Assembly: GCA_002699335.1 (NCBI GenBank)
Contig: PACG01000247.1
Span: 6,577-21,727, forward strand
DNA from: Candidatus Poribacteria bacterium
GTDB taxonomy: Bacteria; Poribacteria; WGA-4E; UBA9662
Reading direction: 5' to 3'
DNA length: 15,151 nt
Below are positions 7,800 to 14,623 of the stretch, one piece after another. Under the pieces are notes generated by a model. It made no database searches. It saw only the letters and a list, made by a program, of their open reading frames with translations, and was not told the DNA's origin. The translations under genes and the position numbers were made by a program. Within the stretch, counting starts at the first letter, position 1; every line of letters begins with the position of its first letter.

Positions 7800-8849
7800 A
7801 TGGGGACACTAAGCGGAATTGAGTTAAAACAGTTAGTTTGTAATAGCCAATTTGAACCTCGTTGGGAGTTGTATGAGTTAGCAGATCTAGGTCCAAAGGA
7901 GGTTCGTGTTAAGAGTGAATTAACTGCGGCCAAACACGGCACCGAACATTCGGAACTATTGGGTAAATCGATCTACTCTAAAGTGCCTTATTTAGAGGAC
8001 AAAAAGGTCTTTGATCGCTCACAAGAACAAGAACACGATCCGTCACAGTGGCGTGGTGTTGGCAATACGACTGTTGGTAGAGTAATTGAAGTTGGCTCTG
8101 AGGTGACAGATCTAAAAGAGGGTGATCAGGTTTGGGGCTACGGTAACTTTCGAACCGTTCATCAAGGTGGTCATTTTCAACTGATGCCAGACGGTTTTAG
8201 CCCGGAAGCAGCCTGCTGCATGGACCCAGCTAATTTTGCGTTGGCTGCCGTTCGAGATGGTAATATCCGTGTGGGTGAAAAAGTAATTGTTTTTGGCATG
8301 GGGGCCATTGGGCTTTTCACCGTGCAGCTGGCCCGGTTTTCAGGCGCGATCGACGTAGTCGCCGTGGACCCGCTTCCTAATCGACGAAAACTGGCCCTGA
8401 AACACGGTGCCACTATGGCCGTGGACCCGAATGAAGTTGGCGACTTTGGGATGGCTTCACGAGAGTGGCTCGGCGATGGAGCCGATGTCACCGTTGAAGC
8501 CAGCGGTAATTACCATGCGCTGAATCAAGCGATTCGCGCCACTCGATACGCCGGGAATGTGGTTCTATTGGCATTCTACACCGGAGAATCGCAAGGGCTG
8601 TTTCTTGGCGAGGAGTTTCACTTCAATCAGACCAACATTATTTCAGCCCGGGCCTGCAGTCATCCACAACGTGATCTTTACTGGAGCGAAGGGCGGATTT
8701 TTGAGATTCTAATCCAGTTGTTTCGTCAGGGAGATTTAATCCCTCACGGGCTCCCGTCACCGATTGTCAACCCGGACGAGTTGACAGCGGCCTATGGGCA
8801 GATCTTACATCACCCGGCTGAAGTGATTAAAGTCGGTGTTCGTTGGTAA
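7800..8849 (+). CDS. MDR-superfamily dehydrogenase (zinc-type alcohol dehydrogenase-like, apparently lacking zinc ligands)
   Basis: The 349-residue protein has a GroES-like N-terminal domain (GNTTVGRVIEVGSEV near 88-102, then GDQVWGYG) and a Rossmann nucleotide-binding domain with GMGAIG (166-171) and the acidic VAVD190 that favours NAD(H). The usual catalytic-zinc Cys is not seen in the expected segment (ELTAAKHGTEHSELLG), and the four-Cys structural zinc loop is absent. This places it nearer the threonine/sorbitol-dehydrogenase-like divergent branch common in environmental genomes; substrate unknown. Start: ATG 7800 has AGGAAAGG about five bases upstream, and the in-frame TTG at 7773 lies too close to the promoter. 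It heads a plus-strand unit with the HD protein (38-bp gap) and the sulfatase. Confidence 0.85.
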   Translation: MGTLSGIELKQLVCNSQFEPRWELYELADLGPKEVRVKSELTAAKHGTEHSELLGKSIYSKVPYLEDKKVFDRSQEQEHDPSQWRGVGNTTVGRVIEVGSEVTDLKEGDQVWGYGNFRTVHQGGHFQLMPDGFSPEAACCMDPANFALAAVRDGNIRVGEKVIVFGMGAIGLFTVQLARFSGAIDVVAVDPLPNRRKLALKHGATMAVDPNEVGDFGMASREWLGDGADVTVEASGNYHALNQAIRATRYAGNVVLLAFYTGESQGLFLGEEFHFNQTNIISARACSHPQRDLYWSEGRIFEILIQLFRQGDLIPHGLPSPIVNPDELTAAYGQILHHPAEVIKVGVRW

Positions 8850-8887
8850 ACAACGCATACAGAAATATTTGAAAGGGGTAAATATTG

Positions 8888-9904
8888 ATGGATTACCAGA
8901 AAGTCTTGACTGAACTCGAAGATCTGGTTCTTGAAACCTATAGTCTATGGGATCATAACCGCATCGGTTTTCAGTGGCGACACTATACCTGGAACCATAC
9001 CAAACGGGTACGAGCGATGGGGATGGAACTGGGTCGAAAAGCCGGCGGTGATGTCAAGAAACTAGAGCTGGCTGGAACACTGCACGACATTACCAAAAAG
9101 TACGACGGGGAAATCTTAACCGACGAGGAAGGCAAACGGGTTACCAGTTCTCAAGGCTTTTGGCTAAATGAGAAGTTGAAGCCTACCCAACAGAACGTGG
9201 TTACCGAACTCTACGACCGGTACGATCTCTATGATACTGTACATCACGATTCTGGAGCGGTGATTACGGAGAAAATACTAGTTGATTTCGGTTTTGACAC
9301 CGATTTTGTTGAAGCGGTACGTTCTATCGTCTTTGCTCATCTCAAGCCGATCAACATAACTGATGACGATTTCAAGATCCTCTACAAAAACATCGAGAAT
9401 CAGATTTTGTACGACGCTGATACGATGGATCCGAATATAGGGTATACGGCCTTTTTCCGTAATGTTCATATTCACGCCCATTTCGCCATTCAGCGAAACG
9501 GCAAGTTTGAACTTCAGGGATATGTTGAAGGATTACCGAAATTTGTCGATTCTAAAGACAGTTTTGTCGATCATTTGTTGACCGACGTCGCAAAGGAGGT
9601 GGCGGCTAATCGTCAAACTCGGAGTCGTAACCTAGTAACGGAGATAAATCAGGAATTGGAAAATCTGGAAGTCAATCGCCAATATGGATTGCTAGGCGTA
9701 ATCGAGTATTTTGTCAGTGAAGTCGAAGATCCAGATTTCGCCTATCAACTCAACTATTTGCAAAATGAGTGGATCCCCCAACGCCAGAAACGGTTAACGG
9801 CCGACAATCTATCGTCAGCCAAGCGAGATGATGCGCAAGCCGCTATCGATCGGGTAACAACCTTTACCAACGATCTAGAAGCTGAATATAAAGGATTTAT
9901 CTAA
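8888..9904 (+). CDS. HD-domain protein, putative metal-dependent phosphohydrolase
   Basis: This 338-residue protein carries an HD superfamily metal site: H37 (WNHTKRV), H66-D67 (LAGTLHDITK), then H119/H120 (YDTVHHDSG), H151 (IVFAHLKP) and a late Asp in ILYDADTMDP (176/178). Proteins with this layout hydrolyse phosphomonoesters or phosphodiesters, often of nucleotides. The C-terminal third (about 220-338) is a long, charged helical region not explained by the HD domain, possibly for oligomerisation. ATG 8888 is chosen over the adjacent TTG 8885; GAAAGGGG lies about nine bases upstream. It is soluble with no signal peptide. It sits between the dehydrogenase and the sulfatase with gaps of 38 and 17 bp, so it is probably cotranscribed; a role in the same small-molecule pathway is inference. 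Confidence 0.8.
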   Translation: MDYQKVLTELEDLVLETYSLWDHNRIGFQWRHYTWNHTKRVRAMGMELGRKAGGDVKKLELAGTLHDITKKYDGEILTDEEGKRVTSSQGFWLNEKLKPTQQNVVTELYDRYDLYDTVHHDSGAVITEKILVDFGFDTDFVEAVRSIVFAHLKPINITDDDFKILYKNIENQILYDADTMDPNIGYTAFFRNVHIHAHFAIQRNGKFELQGYVEGLPKFVDSKDSFVDHLLTDVAKEVAANRQTRSRNLVTEINQELENLEVNRQYGLLGVIEYFVSEVEDPDFAYQLNYLQNEWIPQRQKRLTADNLSSAKRDDAQAAIDRVTTFTNDLEAEYKGFI

Positions 9905-9921
9905 ATCAACCTGTAAATCTT

Positions 9922-11412
9922 ATGCAACCTGATTCCCGGGTTAGGCCTAATCTCGTCTATCTCTTTGCTGACCAACTTCGATACCACGCCTGTGGGTTTG
10001 CCGGGGACCCGTGGGCACAGACCCCAAATATGGATCTACTGGCTAAGCAAGGTATCGACTTTACCAATGCTACCTCCTGTACCCCGGTATGTGCGGCGCA
10101 TCGAGCCTCTCTTTTTACGGGCAAGTACCAGAGCAGTCACGGCATGGTCATCAATGAACTCCGTCTGAGTCCCGAGCATCGCTGTTTTGGCCATGTCTTG
10201 ACGCAGAGCGGCTATGACACCGCTTACATCGGTAAGTGGCATCTATGGGCGGATGAACTCGGTAATCACCGGGCCGTACGTAATGGCTTTGTGCCGCCCG
10301 GTCCCTATCGACTTGGATTCGATGGCTATTGGGCCGGTTACAATTTTAACCACAATTCCTACAATGCCTTCTACTTCGAGGATACCTGCACTCCAATTCC
10401 CTATCAGGGATATGAGGCCGACATCCAAACCGGGATGGCATTAGACTATATCCAACAGGCCGTAGCAAAGAATAATCCATTTGCACTCTTCCTCTCTTGG
10501 GGGCCACCACACGATCCCTGGGGAGCAGACAATACCCCGGCTGAATATTGGGAGATGTTTCAAGAGACCGATATTCAGCCTCGCCCCAACTTCTCAGATC
10601 AACCGGATCCTTATGCGGATCAGTGGGGACAACTGGATGATCGGTACCTGAGCAATTTGCAATCCTCGATGCGAGGCTACTACGCCCAAACGGCTAATAT
10701 CGATTGGAACTTAGGACGGGTTATGGACTGCTTGGATCGACTCGGTTTGGCTGAAAGTACGATTTTAGTCTTCACTTCTGATCATGGTGAGATGTTTGGC
10801 TCTCAGGGGCGACGAGCCAAAAACATCTTCTATGACGAAGCCTGCCACGTTCCATTTTTGCTACGTCAGTCGGGGCGTACGCCTGCGGGATCTACAACCG
10901 AGGTTTGTCTTAATACGGTTGATATTATGCCGACGCTTCTATCGCTGATGGATCTACCCGTGCCAACGACTGCAGAAGGAGAAGATCTCAGTCACTGGGC
11001 GGAGGGTCGTTCGGGGCCGGAGCCCGCCGCCGCTTTTATGCAAGGAATGGGAACCACCGCCGCCTGGGCTGACGGATCGGAGTGGCGAGGGTTGAAGGAT
11101 CGACAATTCACATATGCTATCTATCGACGTGACCGCGAAGAACTTCTTTTCGATAATCTAGCCGATCATTACCAAACCCGAAATCTGGCTGAAGATGCAA
11201 ATTGGTCATCGACGCTACGTCATTATAGAGAGATGCTATTGGCATGGATGCAGTCGCAAAACGATACTTTTGAAGCCTGTACCTGGCACCGGGATCAATG
11301 GATGAATAATCGTAACATTATGCGAGGAGCAAAAGATGGAACACACGACCTCACCCTCCTGCAAGAGATTGTTCAGACACACTTTCACGATGCTGATCGT
11401 ATCTTACTGTAG
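9922..11412 (+). CDS. Sulfatase-family hydrolase (alkaline-phosphatase fold), cytoplasmic by prediction
   Basis: Sulfatases remove sulfate esters using a formylglycine made from an active-site Cys. Here the motif is C57-A-A-H-R61 followed by ASLFTG, a C-x-A-x-R version of the usual C-x-P-x-R; radical-SAM maturases are known to accept Pro or Ala at this position. Metal and sulfate ligands seen by pattern are D17 (LFADQLR), K105 (YIGKWHL), H198 (GPPHDPW), D287-H288 (TSDHGEM) and K300. The length (496) is normal. No signal peptide is present, unusual for enzymes that act on external sulfated polysaccharides, so an intracellular small sulfate or phosphonate ester is possible. The start ATG is 17 bp after the HD gene with a weak ribosome site. 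No maturase gene is in the window. Some family members are phosphonate monoester hydrolases, an alternative reading. Confidence 0.85.
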   Translation: MQPDSRVRPNLVYLFADQLRYHACGFAGDPWAQTPNMDLLAKQGIDFTNATSCTPVCAAHRASLFTGKYQSSHGMVINELRLSPEHRCFGHVLTQSGYDTAYIGKWHLWADELGNHRAVRNGFVPPGPYRLGFDGYWAGYNFNHNSYNAFYFEDTCTPIPYQGYEADIQTGMALDYIQQAVAKNNPFALFLSWGPPHDPWGADNTPAEYWEMFQETDIQPRPNFSDQPDPYADQWGQLDDRYLSNLQSSMRGYYAQTANIDWNLGRVMDCLDRLGLAESTILVFTSDHGEMFGSQGRRAKNIFYDEACHVPFLLRQSGRTPAGSTTEVCLNTVDIMPTLLSLMDLPVPTTAEGEDLSHWAEGRSGPEPAAAFMQGMGTTAAWADGSEWRGLKDRQFTYAIYRRDREELLFDNLADHYQTRNLAEDANWSSTLRHYREMLLAWMQSQNDTFEACTWHRDQWMNNRNIMRGAKDGTHDLTLLQEIVQTHFHDADRILL

Positions 11413-11494
11413 TTAACTGGACAAATCCTAACCTGTACTTCGGTTATTTCGGTCAAGGTCTATACCGTACCTGTAAGCTAGAGGTCTATTGTCA

Positions 11495-12220
11495 ATGTCG
11501 CTCCAGTTACTGTGTTTTTTGTTCACGCTGGTTGTCTTTGGCTTAACGGCGCAAGAAAATCAGACTACTAACCATTTTCAAAATGGGATGACGGCCTTTA
11601 AAGCCCGCAATTTTGATCAAGCTATAACCTCCTTCCAGTCAGCGATCACTTTAAATCCGCTTCACACCGAAGCCTACAATTACCTGGGAGAGGCTCTGTA
11701 TGAACAAGGGGTCTACTTCGAAGCAGCCGAGGCTTTTCAACAGGCTCTGAAGTTGAAGCCTGATTATGGTCGCGCACAGGTCAATCTTGAGGTTGTTCGG
11801 TGGAAGTTACCGCCTGAGATTCTGCCTCCCCCCATCGAGGGCTGGCCGGAGGTTCGACTGCAACTTTTCGATGGTTACTTAATGGCTCTTGGGGCGGCAA
11901 TGATGACTTATCTGGGCGGTAATTTAATCAGTGCTAAAACGGAGGAAGGGATTGTTCCTTACGAGATTGGAGCAATTGGCTTTGCCATCGGTGGAATTGA
12001 GCAGGTCTATCTAGCAGGTGAAGAGTTCGGCTACGGTGGTGGGAGACGCATTAATGTCATCGCCGGTGCCTTGCTTTGCCCTTTGATCGGGGGAATTATT
12101 GCGGATCAACAACCGAACGCCAATCAAGCGGATCGATTTCGCGGTGCAGCCTACGGGGCGTTATTATCGCCAATCGGTGCCGTTATTGGTTATCATCTAT
12201 CCCAGAAAAGTATTTTTTGA
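11495..12220 (+). CDS. TPR-repeat protein with signal peptide and glycine-rich membrane-like C-terminal half
   Basis: After a signal peptide (LLCFLFTLVVFGLTA, cleavage likely before QENQ), two tetratricopeptide repeats are visible: FQNGMTAFKARNFDQAITSF and YNYLGEALYEQGVYFEAAEA, each ending in an NP or KP turn. TPRs bind partner proteins. The second half (about 125-240) contains four short hydrophobic, Gly/Ala-rich segments (LMALGAAMMTYLGG, IGAIGFAIGG, VIAGALLCPLIGGIIA, YGALLSPIGAVIGYHL) with a glycine-zipper look, suggesting membrane association. ATG 11495 and an in-frame TTG at 11489 compete; GAGG at 11481-11484 could serve either. It lies 20 bp upstream of the sigma factor gene and is likely in the same transcript, so a role in sensing or signalling envelope state is possible but unproven. 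Confidence 0.7.
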   Translation: MSLQLLCFLFTLVVFGLTAQENQTTNHFQNGMTAFKARNFDQAITSFQSAITLNPLHTEAYNYLGEALYEQGVYFEAAEAFQQALKLKPDYGRAQVNLEVVRWKLPPEILPPPIEGWPEVRLQLFDGYLMALGAAMMTYLGGNLISAKTEEGIVPYEIGAIGFAIGGIEQVYLAGEEFGYGGGRRINVIAGALLCPLIGGIIADQQPNANQADRFRGAAYGALLSPIGAVIGYHLSQKSIF

Positions 12221-12240
12221 GTTAGGGCAGCTAGGGTAAT

Positions 12241-12927
12241 GTGGCCAGTAATCAAAAAAAATTGAAAAAAATCAATTTTAGCCGAACAATCAGTTTGGAA
12301 GCTTGTCTAATTAAGTATATGCAAGCACAACAGATTTTTTCAATTGGCGCCATCTTTGCTAAAGATCACGATCAGTCCACAACCGCATTTGAAGACGACC
12401 TGATTAAACGCTGTCGGGATGGCGACCAACGGGCGATGGAGCAGATTGTGAAACGATACGAAAAGCAGGTCTATAACACAGCTTTTGGCATCGTTGGCAA
12501 TCGGGAAGATGCTCAAGACATCACACAGGATGTTTTCCTGACGATCTGGAATAAAATTGGTCAGTTCAAGTTCCGTTCTAAATTCTCAACCTGGATCTAT
12601 CAAATTGCCAAGAATCAGTCGCTCAACCTGAAAAACCTGAAAAAACGGCGCCAAACAGACGCCACAGAAATCGATGATTCTCAAGCCTGGGTACCGGTCG
12701 ACGAAAAAACGCCAGAAACGACACTGTTAGTCGATGAGCAACAAAAACTGTTGCTTCGAGCACTCGATAATCTGAAAGAGAAGCACCGCACGATTTTAGT
12801 CTTGCGGGAGATGGAAGCCTTATCTTACGATGATATTTCGGAAGTTCTCGGTTGCTCCATGGGCCGAGTCAAATCTCGGCTCCACGAAGCTCGGCTGGCT
12901 CTCCGAAAAGCCTTCTTAACAATTTGA
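12241..12927 (+). CDS. ECF-type RNA polymerase sigma factor (sigma-70 family, RpoE-like)
   Basis: This factor directs RNA polymerase to a small set of promoters, typically for envelope or extracellular stress. Region 2 is clear: ITQDVFLTIWNKI (94-106) for core binding and FSTWIYQIAKNQSLN (115-129) for -10 recognition. Region 4 spans about 170-222, with the helix-turn-helix LSYDDISEVLGCSMGRVKSR for -35 contact. Region 3 is replaced by a short acidic linker, as in ECF factors. The start GTG 12241 has AGGG four bases upstream. This gives an N-terminal extension of about 48 residues before the usual ECF start (near EDDLIKRCRDGD), longer than most; ATG 12319 is an alternative but lacks a ribosome site. 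The anti-sigma gene follows 37 bp later. Confidence 0.93.
   Translation: MASNQKKLKKINFSRTISLEACLIKYMQAQQIFSIGAIFAKDHDQSTTAFEDDLIKRCRDGDQRAMEQIVKRYEKQVYNTAFGIVGNREDAQDITQDVFLTIWNKIGQFKFRSKFSTWIYQIAKNQSLNLKNLKKRRQTDATEIDDSQAWVPVDEKTPETTLLVDEQQKLLLRALDNLKEKHRTILVLREMEALSYDDISEVLGCSMGRVKSRLHEARLALRKAFLTI
12258..12279 (+). repeat. A/T-only-like inverted repeat inside the start of the sigma gene
   Basis: AAAATTGA (12258-12265) and TCAATTTT (12272-12279) form a perfect 8-bp inverted repeat around a six-A loop, covering codons 6-13 of the sigma factor and preceded by a long A run from 12254. It could be a protein-binding site or a weak mRNA hairpin near the start codon. Confidence 0.35.
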
Positions 12928-12964
12928 GGCATAGTGTTTAGACTCTAAAGCAGGATAGTTAAAG

Positions 12965-13477
12965 ATGAACAATCACCAAATAATTCAGCGACAGTTATCC
13001 GCTTATCTTGACGACGAACTAGAATTTTCAGAAACAATCCAGGTGGAAAAACACCTCGATAACTGTGACCAATGCCGCCGGGTTTTAACCGACTTTCAAA
13101 CTCAGCAGAACCTGATTTCCAACCTCAGACACGATGTTCCGGTCGATATTTGGAGTCAAATTCAAGGCCAAATTAGCGAGCCTGTTGATGAAAAAATTTC
13201 GCCACCGTTGTGGCGGCGGTTGTGGTTTCCAATACCGACTGCTGGGCTAGCAGCCTTATTGGTCATCGGTATCATCTTTCTCTTCCCAACTTCTGAAGAT
13301 CCAGTGTTTGATCCTATCAACAATTACTTGTTGGCTCACGCTAAATATACAATGGATTACCCGGCTTTGGATGGCATATCTTTGGATGAACCCGCTGTTT
13401 CAAGCACTGCAACCAGTGAAGCAGAGCCATTCGAAGACACGGATGTACTACTTAGCGCCTACTATGATTATGAGTAG
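12965..13477 (+). CDS. Anti-sigma factor, zf-HC2 domain, single-pass membrane protein
   Basis: The 170-residue protein has an N-terminal zinc-binding anti-sigma domain with H30-x3-C34-x2-C37 (KHLDNCDQC) after a helix beginning LSAYLDDEL, typical of ECF anti-sigma factors that hold their sigma in the cytoplasm. One membrane span lies at about 88-108 (FPIPTAGLAALLVIGIIFLF), and the last 60 residues, acidic and Tyr/Asp rich, would lie in the periplasm, where a sensor or protease could act. ATG 12965 is 37 bp after the sigma gene. The stop overlaps the start region of the RseB-like gene, implying translational coupling. It plays the role of RseA, although sequence similarity to RseA itself is not evident. 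Confidence 0.88.
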   Translation: MNNHQIIQRQLSAYLDDELEFSETIQVEKHLDNCDQCRRVLTDFQTQQNLISNLRHDVPVDIWSQIQGQISEPVDEKISPPLWRRLWFPIPTAGLAALLVIGIIFLFPTSEDPVFDPINNYLLAHAKYTMDYPALDGISLDEPAVSSTATSEAEPFEDTDVLLSAYYDYE

Positions 13478-14525
13478 AATAGCCATGAGTAAAATTAAAC
13501 TAAATTTAATCATTGTTAGTTGCCTGTTGATTCAAGCAACATGCTCAATGGCGATCACTAACGAAAGTCAGTTTTTTGACCTTGTCAGTAAGGGACATCA
13601 AACAAATTGGATAGGAAAAAGATTAATCGTTGGATGGACAAAAGAGAGATGTATAGCCGTTGAATCAATGGTGGTTAACAAAGCCCCAAATATTCGTTAC
13701 TCCCGTTCAGTCTTACCAGACAAAAAAGAAACTAATCGAACGCAAACCGGTAAGCGAAGTCGCCGCAGAAAAGGTGGGCGAAAAGAGCAACTAGGCCGTC
13801 AGAGAGAACCGCTCAACCCACGTAGCATTAAGATCGTTACGGCGGATATTCTCCTTCAGCATCAAAAGTTAATTCGAGATAACTATCAACTGCAATTGGT
13901 CGAGGACAATGAATCAATCTGCTGGCGAGATTCACAGCTCTGGTCAATTAAGCCCCGTAACCCGGACCGCGACCGGCTGTTCAAAGTCTGGGTTGATTCA
14001 GAAACCGGGATTTTGCTGCGAGTAGAGATCAAAGGCCAGCGAAACCAATGGCTGTCGTTCTTAACTCAGATTCAGTTTGATCCTCAATCAATATCGGAGG
14101 AGGTGACACAATACAAAACACTTAAAACTGGAGACAAAAAACAGGAATACCGCTTTGTTTCCAGGTCAGAAGCTGAGAAAGCACTCCAGCGCGAACTTAT
14201 TCTACCAGAGCGACTCCCTTCCGGTTTCAAGGTTGACCAGATAGAGCTAATGGACATATCACCGACACCTGCGGCTCATATTCGTTGTACAGATGGACTG
14301 GAGGTGATTTCAGTCTTTCAAAATCAAGGTCGACGGCGTGATAGACGAGATCGACGAAATAACATTCGAAAGGAGAAGATCTCAGACGTCCACGTGACTA
14401 TCATGGATCGCGCTGATGTACATATTTACCGATGGACTGACGATTCCGTTAATTTCACCTTAATCGGATCTTTACCGGAATCCGAGATGGCTCAAATTGT
14501 TGAATCATTCATCAATAACCCTTAA
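13470..14525 (+). CDS. RseB/MucB-like secreted regulator of the sigma factor
   Basis: This 351-residue protein has a signal peptide (IKLNLIIVSCLLIQATCSMA). The central part matches the MucB/RseB N-terminal (LolA-like) fold: LWSIKPRNPDRDRL then FKVWVDSETGILLR (about 171-184), the strongest family signature. The C-terminal part (about 225-350) resembles the second RseB domain, with ELILPERLPSGFKV and a final LPESEMAQIVESF. RseB binds the periplasmic tail of RseA and senses misplaced lipids or lipopolysaccharide, so a similar guard function is inferred. Two unusually basic segments (about 86-113 and 286-303) look like low-complexity insertions. ATG 13470 overlaps the anti-sigma stop and is chosen for coupling; ATG 13485 and ATG 13464 are alternatives, and none has a good ribosome site. 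Confidence 0.75.
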   Translation: MSRIAMSKIKLNLIIVSCLLIQATCSMAITNESQFFDLVSKGHQTNWIGKRLIVGWTKERCIAVESMVVNKAPNIRYSRSVLPDKKETNRTQTGKRSRRRKGGRKEQLGRQREPLNPRSIKIVTADILLQHQKLIRDNYQLQLVEDNESICWRDSQLWSIKPRNPDRDRLFKVWVDSETGILLRVEIKGQRNQWLSFLTQIQFDPQSISEEVTQYKTLKTGDKKQEYRFVSRSEAEKALQRELILPERLPSGFKVDQIELMDISPTPAAHIRCTDGLEVISVFQNQGRRRDRRDRRNNIRKEKISDVHVTIMDRADVHIYRWTDDSVNFTLIGSLPESEMAQIVESFINNP

Positions 14526-14547
14526 ACCTCAACGAAATAGTTTCGTC
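14522..14547 (+). promoter_or_regulatory. Candidate ECF-sigma promoter before the Spy-like gene
   Basis: TTAAAC (14522-14527) is followed after exactly 16 bases by CGTC (14544-14547). ECF promoters commonly read AAC then 16-17 bases then CGT(A/C), for example TGAAAC-N16-CGTA. The predicted transcript start near 14553 gives a leader of about 70 bases. The CGTC lies in the hairpin ACGAAA-TAG-TTTCGT (14532-14546). A single match in a short gap is not proof. Confidence 0.4.
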
Positions 14548-14558
14548 TGAAGGATCAA

Positions 14559-14580
14559 TTGCGGAAAACCGCAGCCGCAA
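14559..14580 (+). promoter_or_regulatory. Pair of mutually exclusive hairpins in the leader of the Spy-like gene
   Basis: GCGG-AAAA-CCGC (14561-14572) is a tight 4-bp hairpin. TTGCGG (14559-14564) can instead pair with CCGCAA (14575-14580). Both cannot form at once. The stretch is followed by an AT-rich ACTAATTTTAAC. It may be a weak terminator of the upstream operon or a leader control element. Confidence 0.3.
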
Positions 14581-14623
14581 ACTAATTTTAACTTACAAAA
14601 TAGCATAGCAAATGGAGTAAATT

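Noticed and set aside
10078..10092. First Cys of CTPVC as the formylglycine position in the sulfatase
   Set aside because: The conserved Arg-Ala-Ser-Leu-x-Thr-Gly places the modified residue four before the Arg, which is the second Cys (C57).
13308..13469. Long N-terminal extension of the RseB-like frame
   Set aside because: It overlaps the anti-sigma gene in another frame; the signal peptide begins only after ATG 13470 or 13485.
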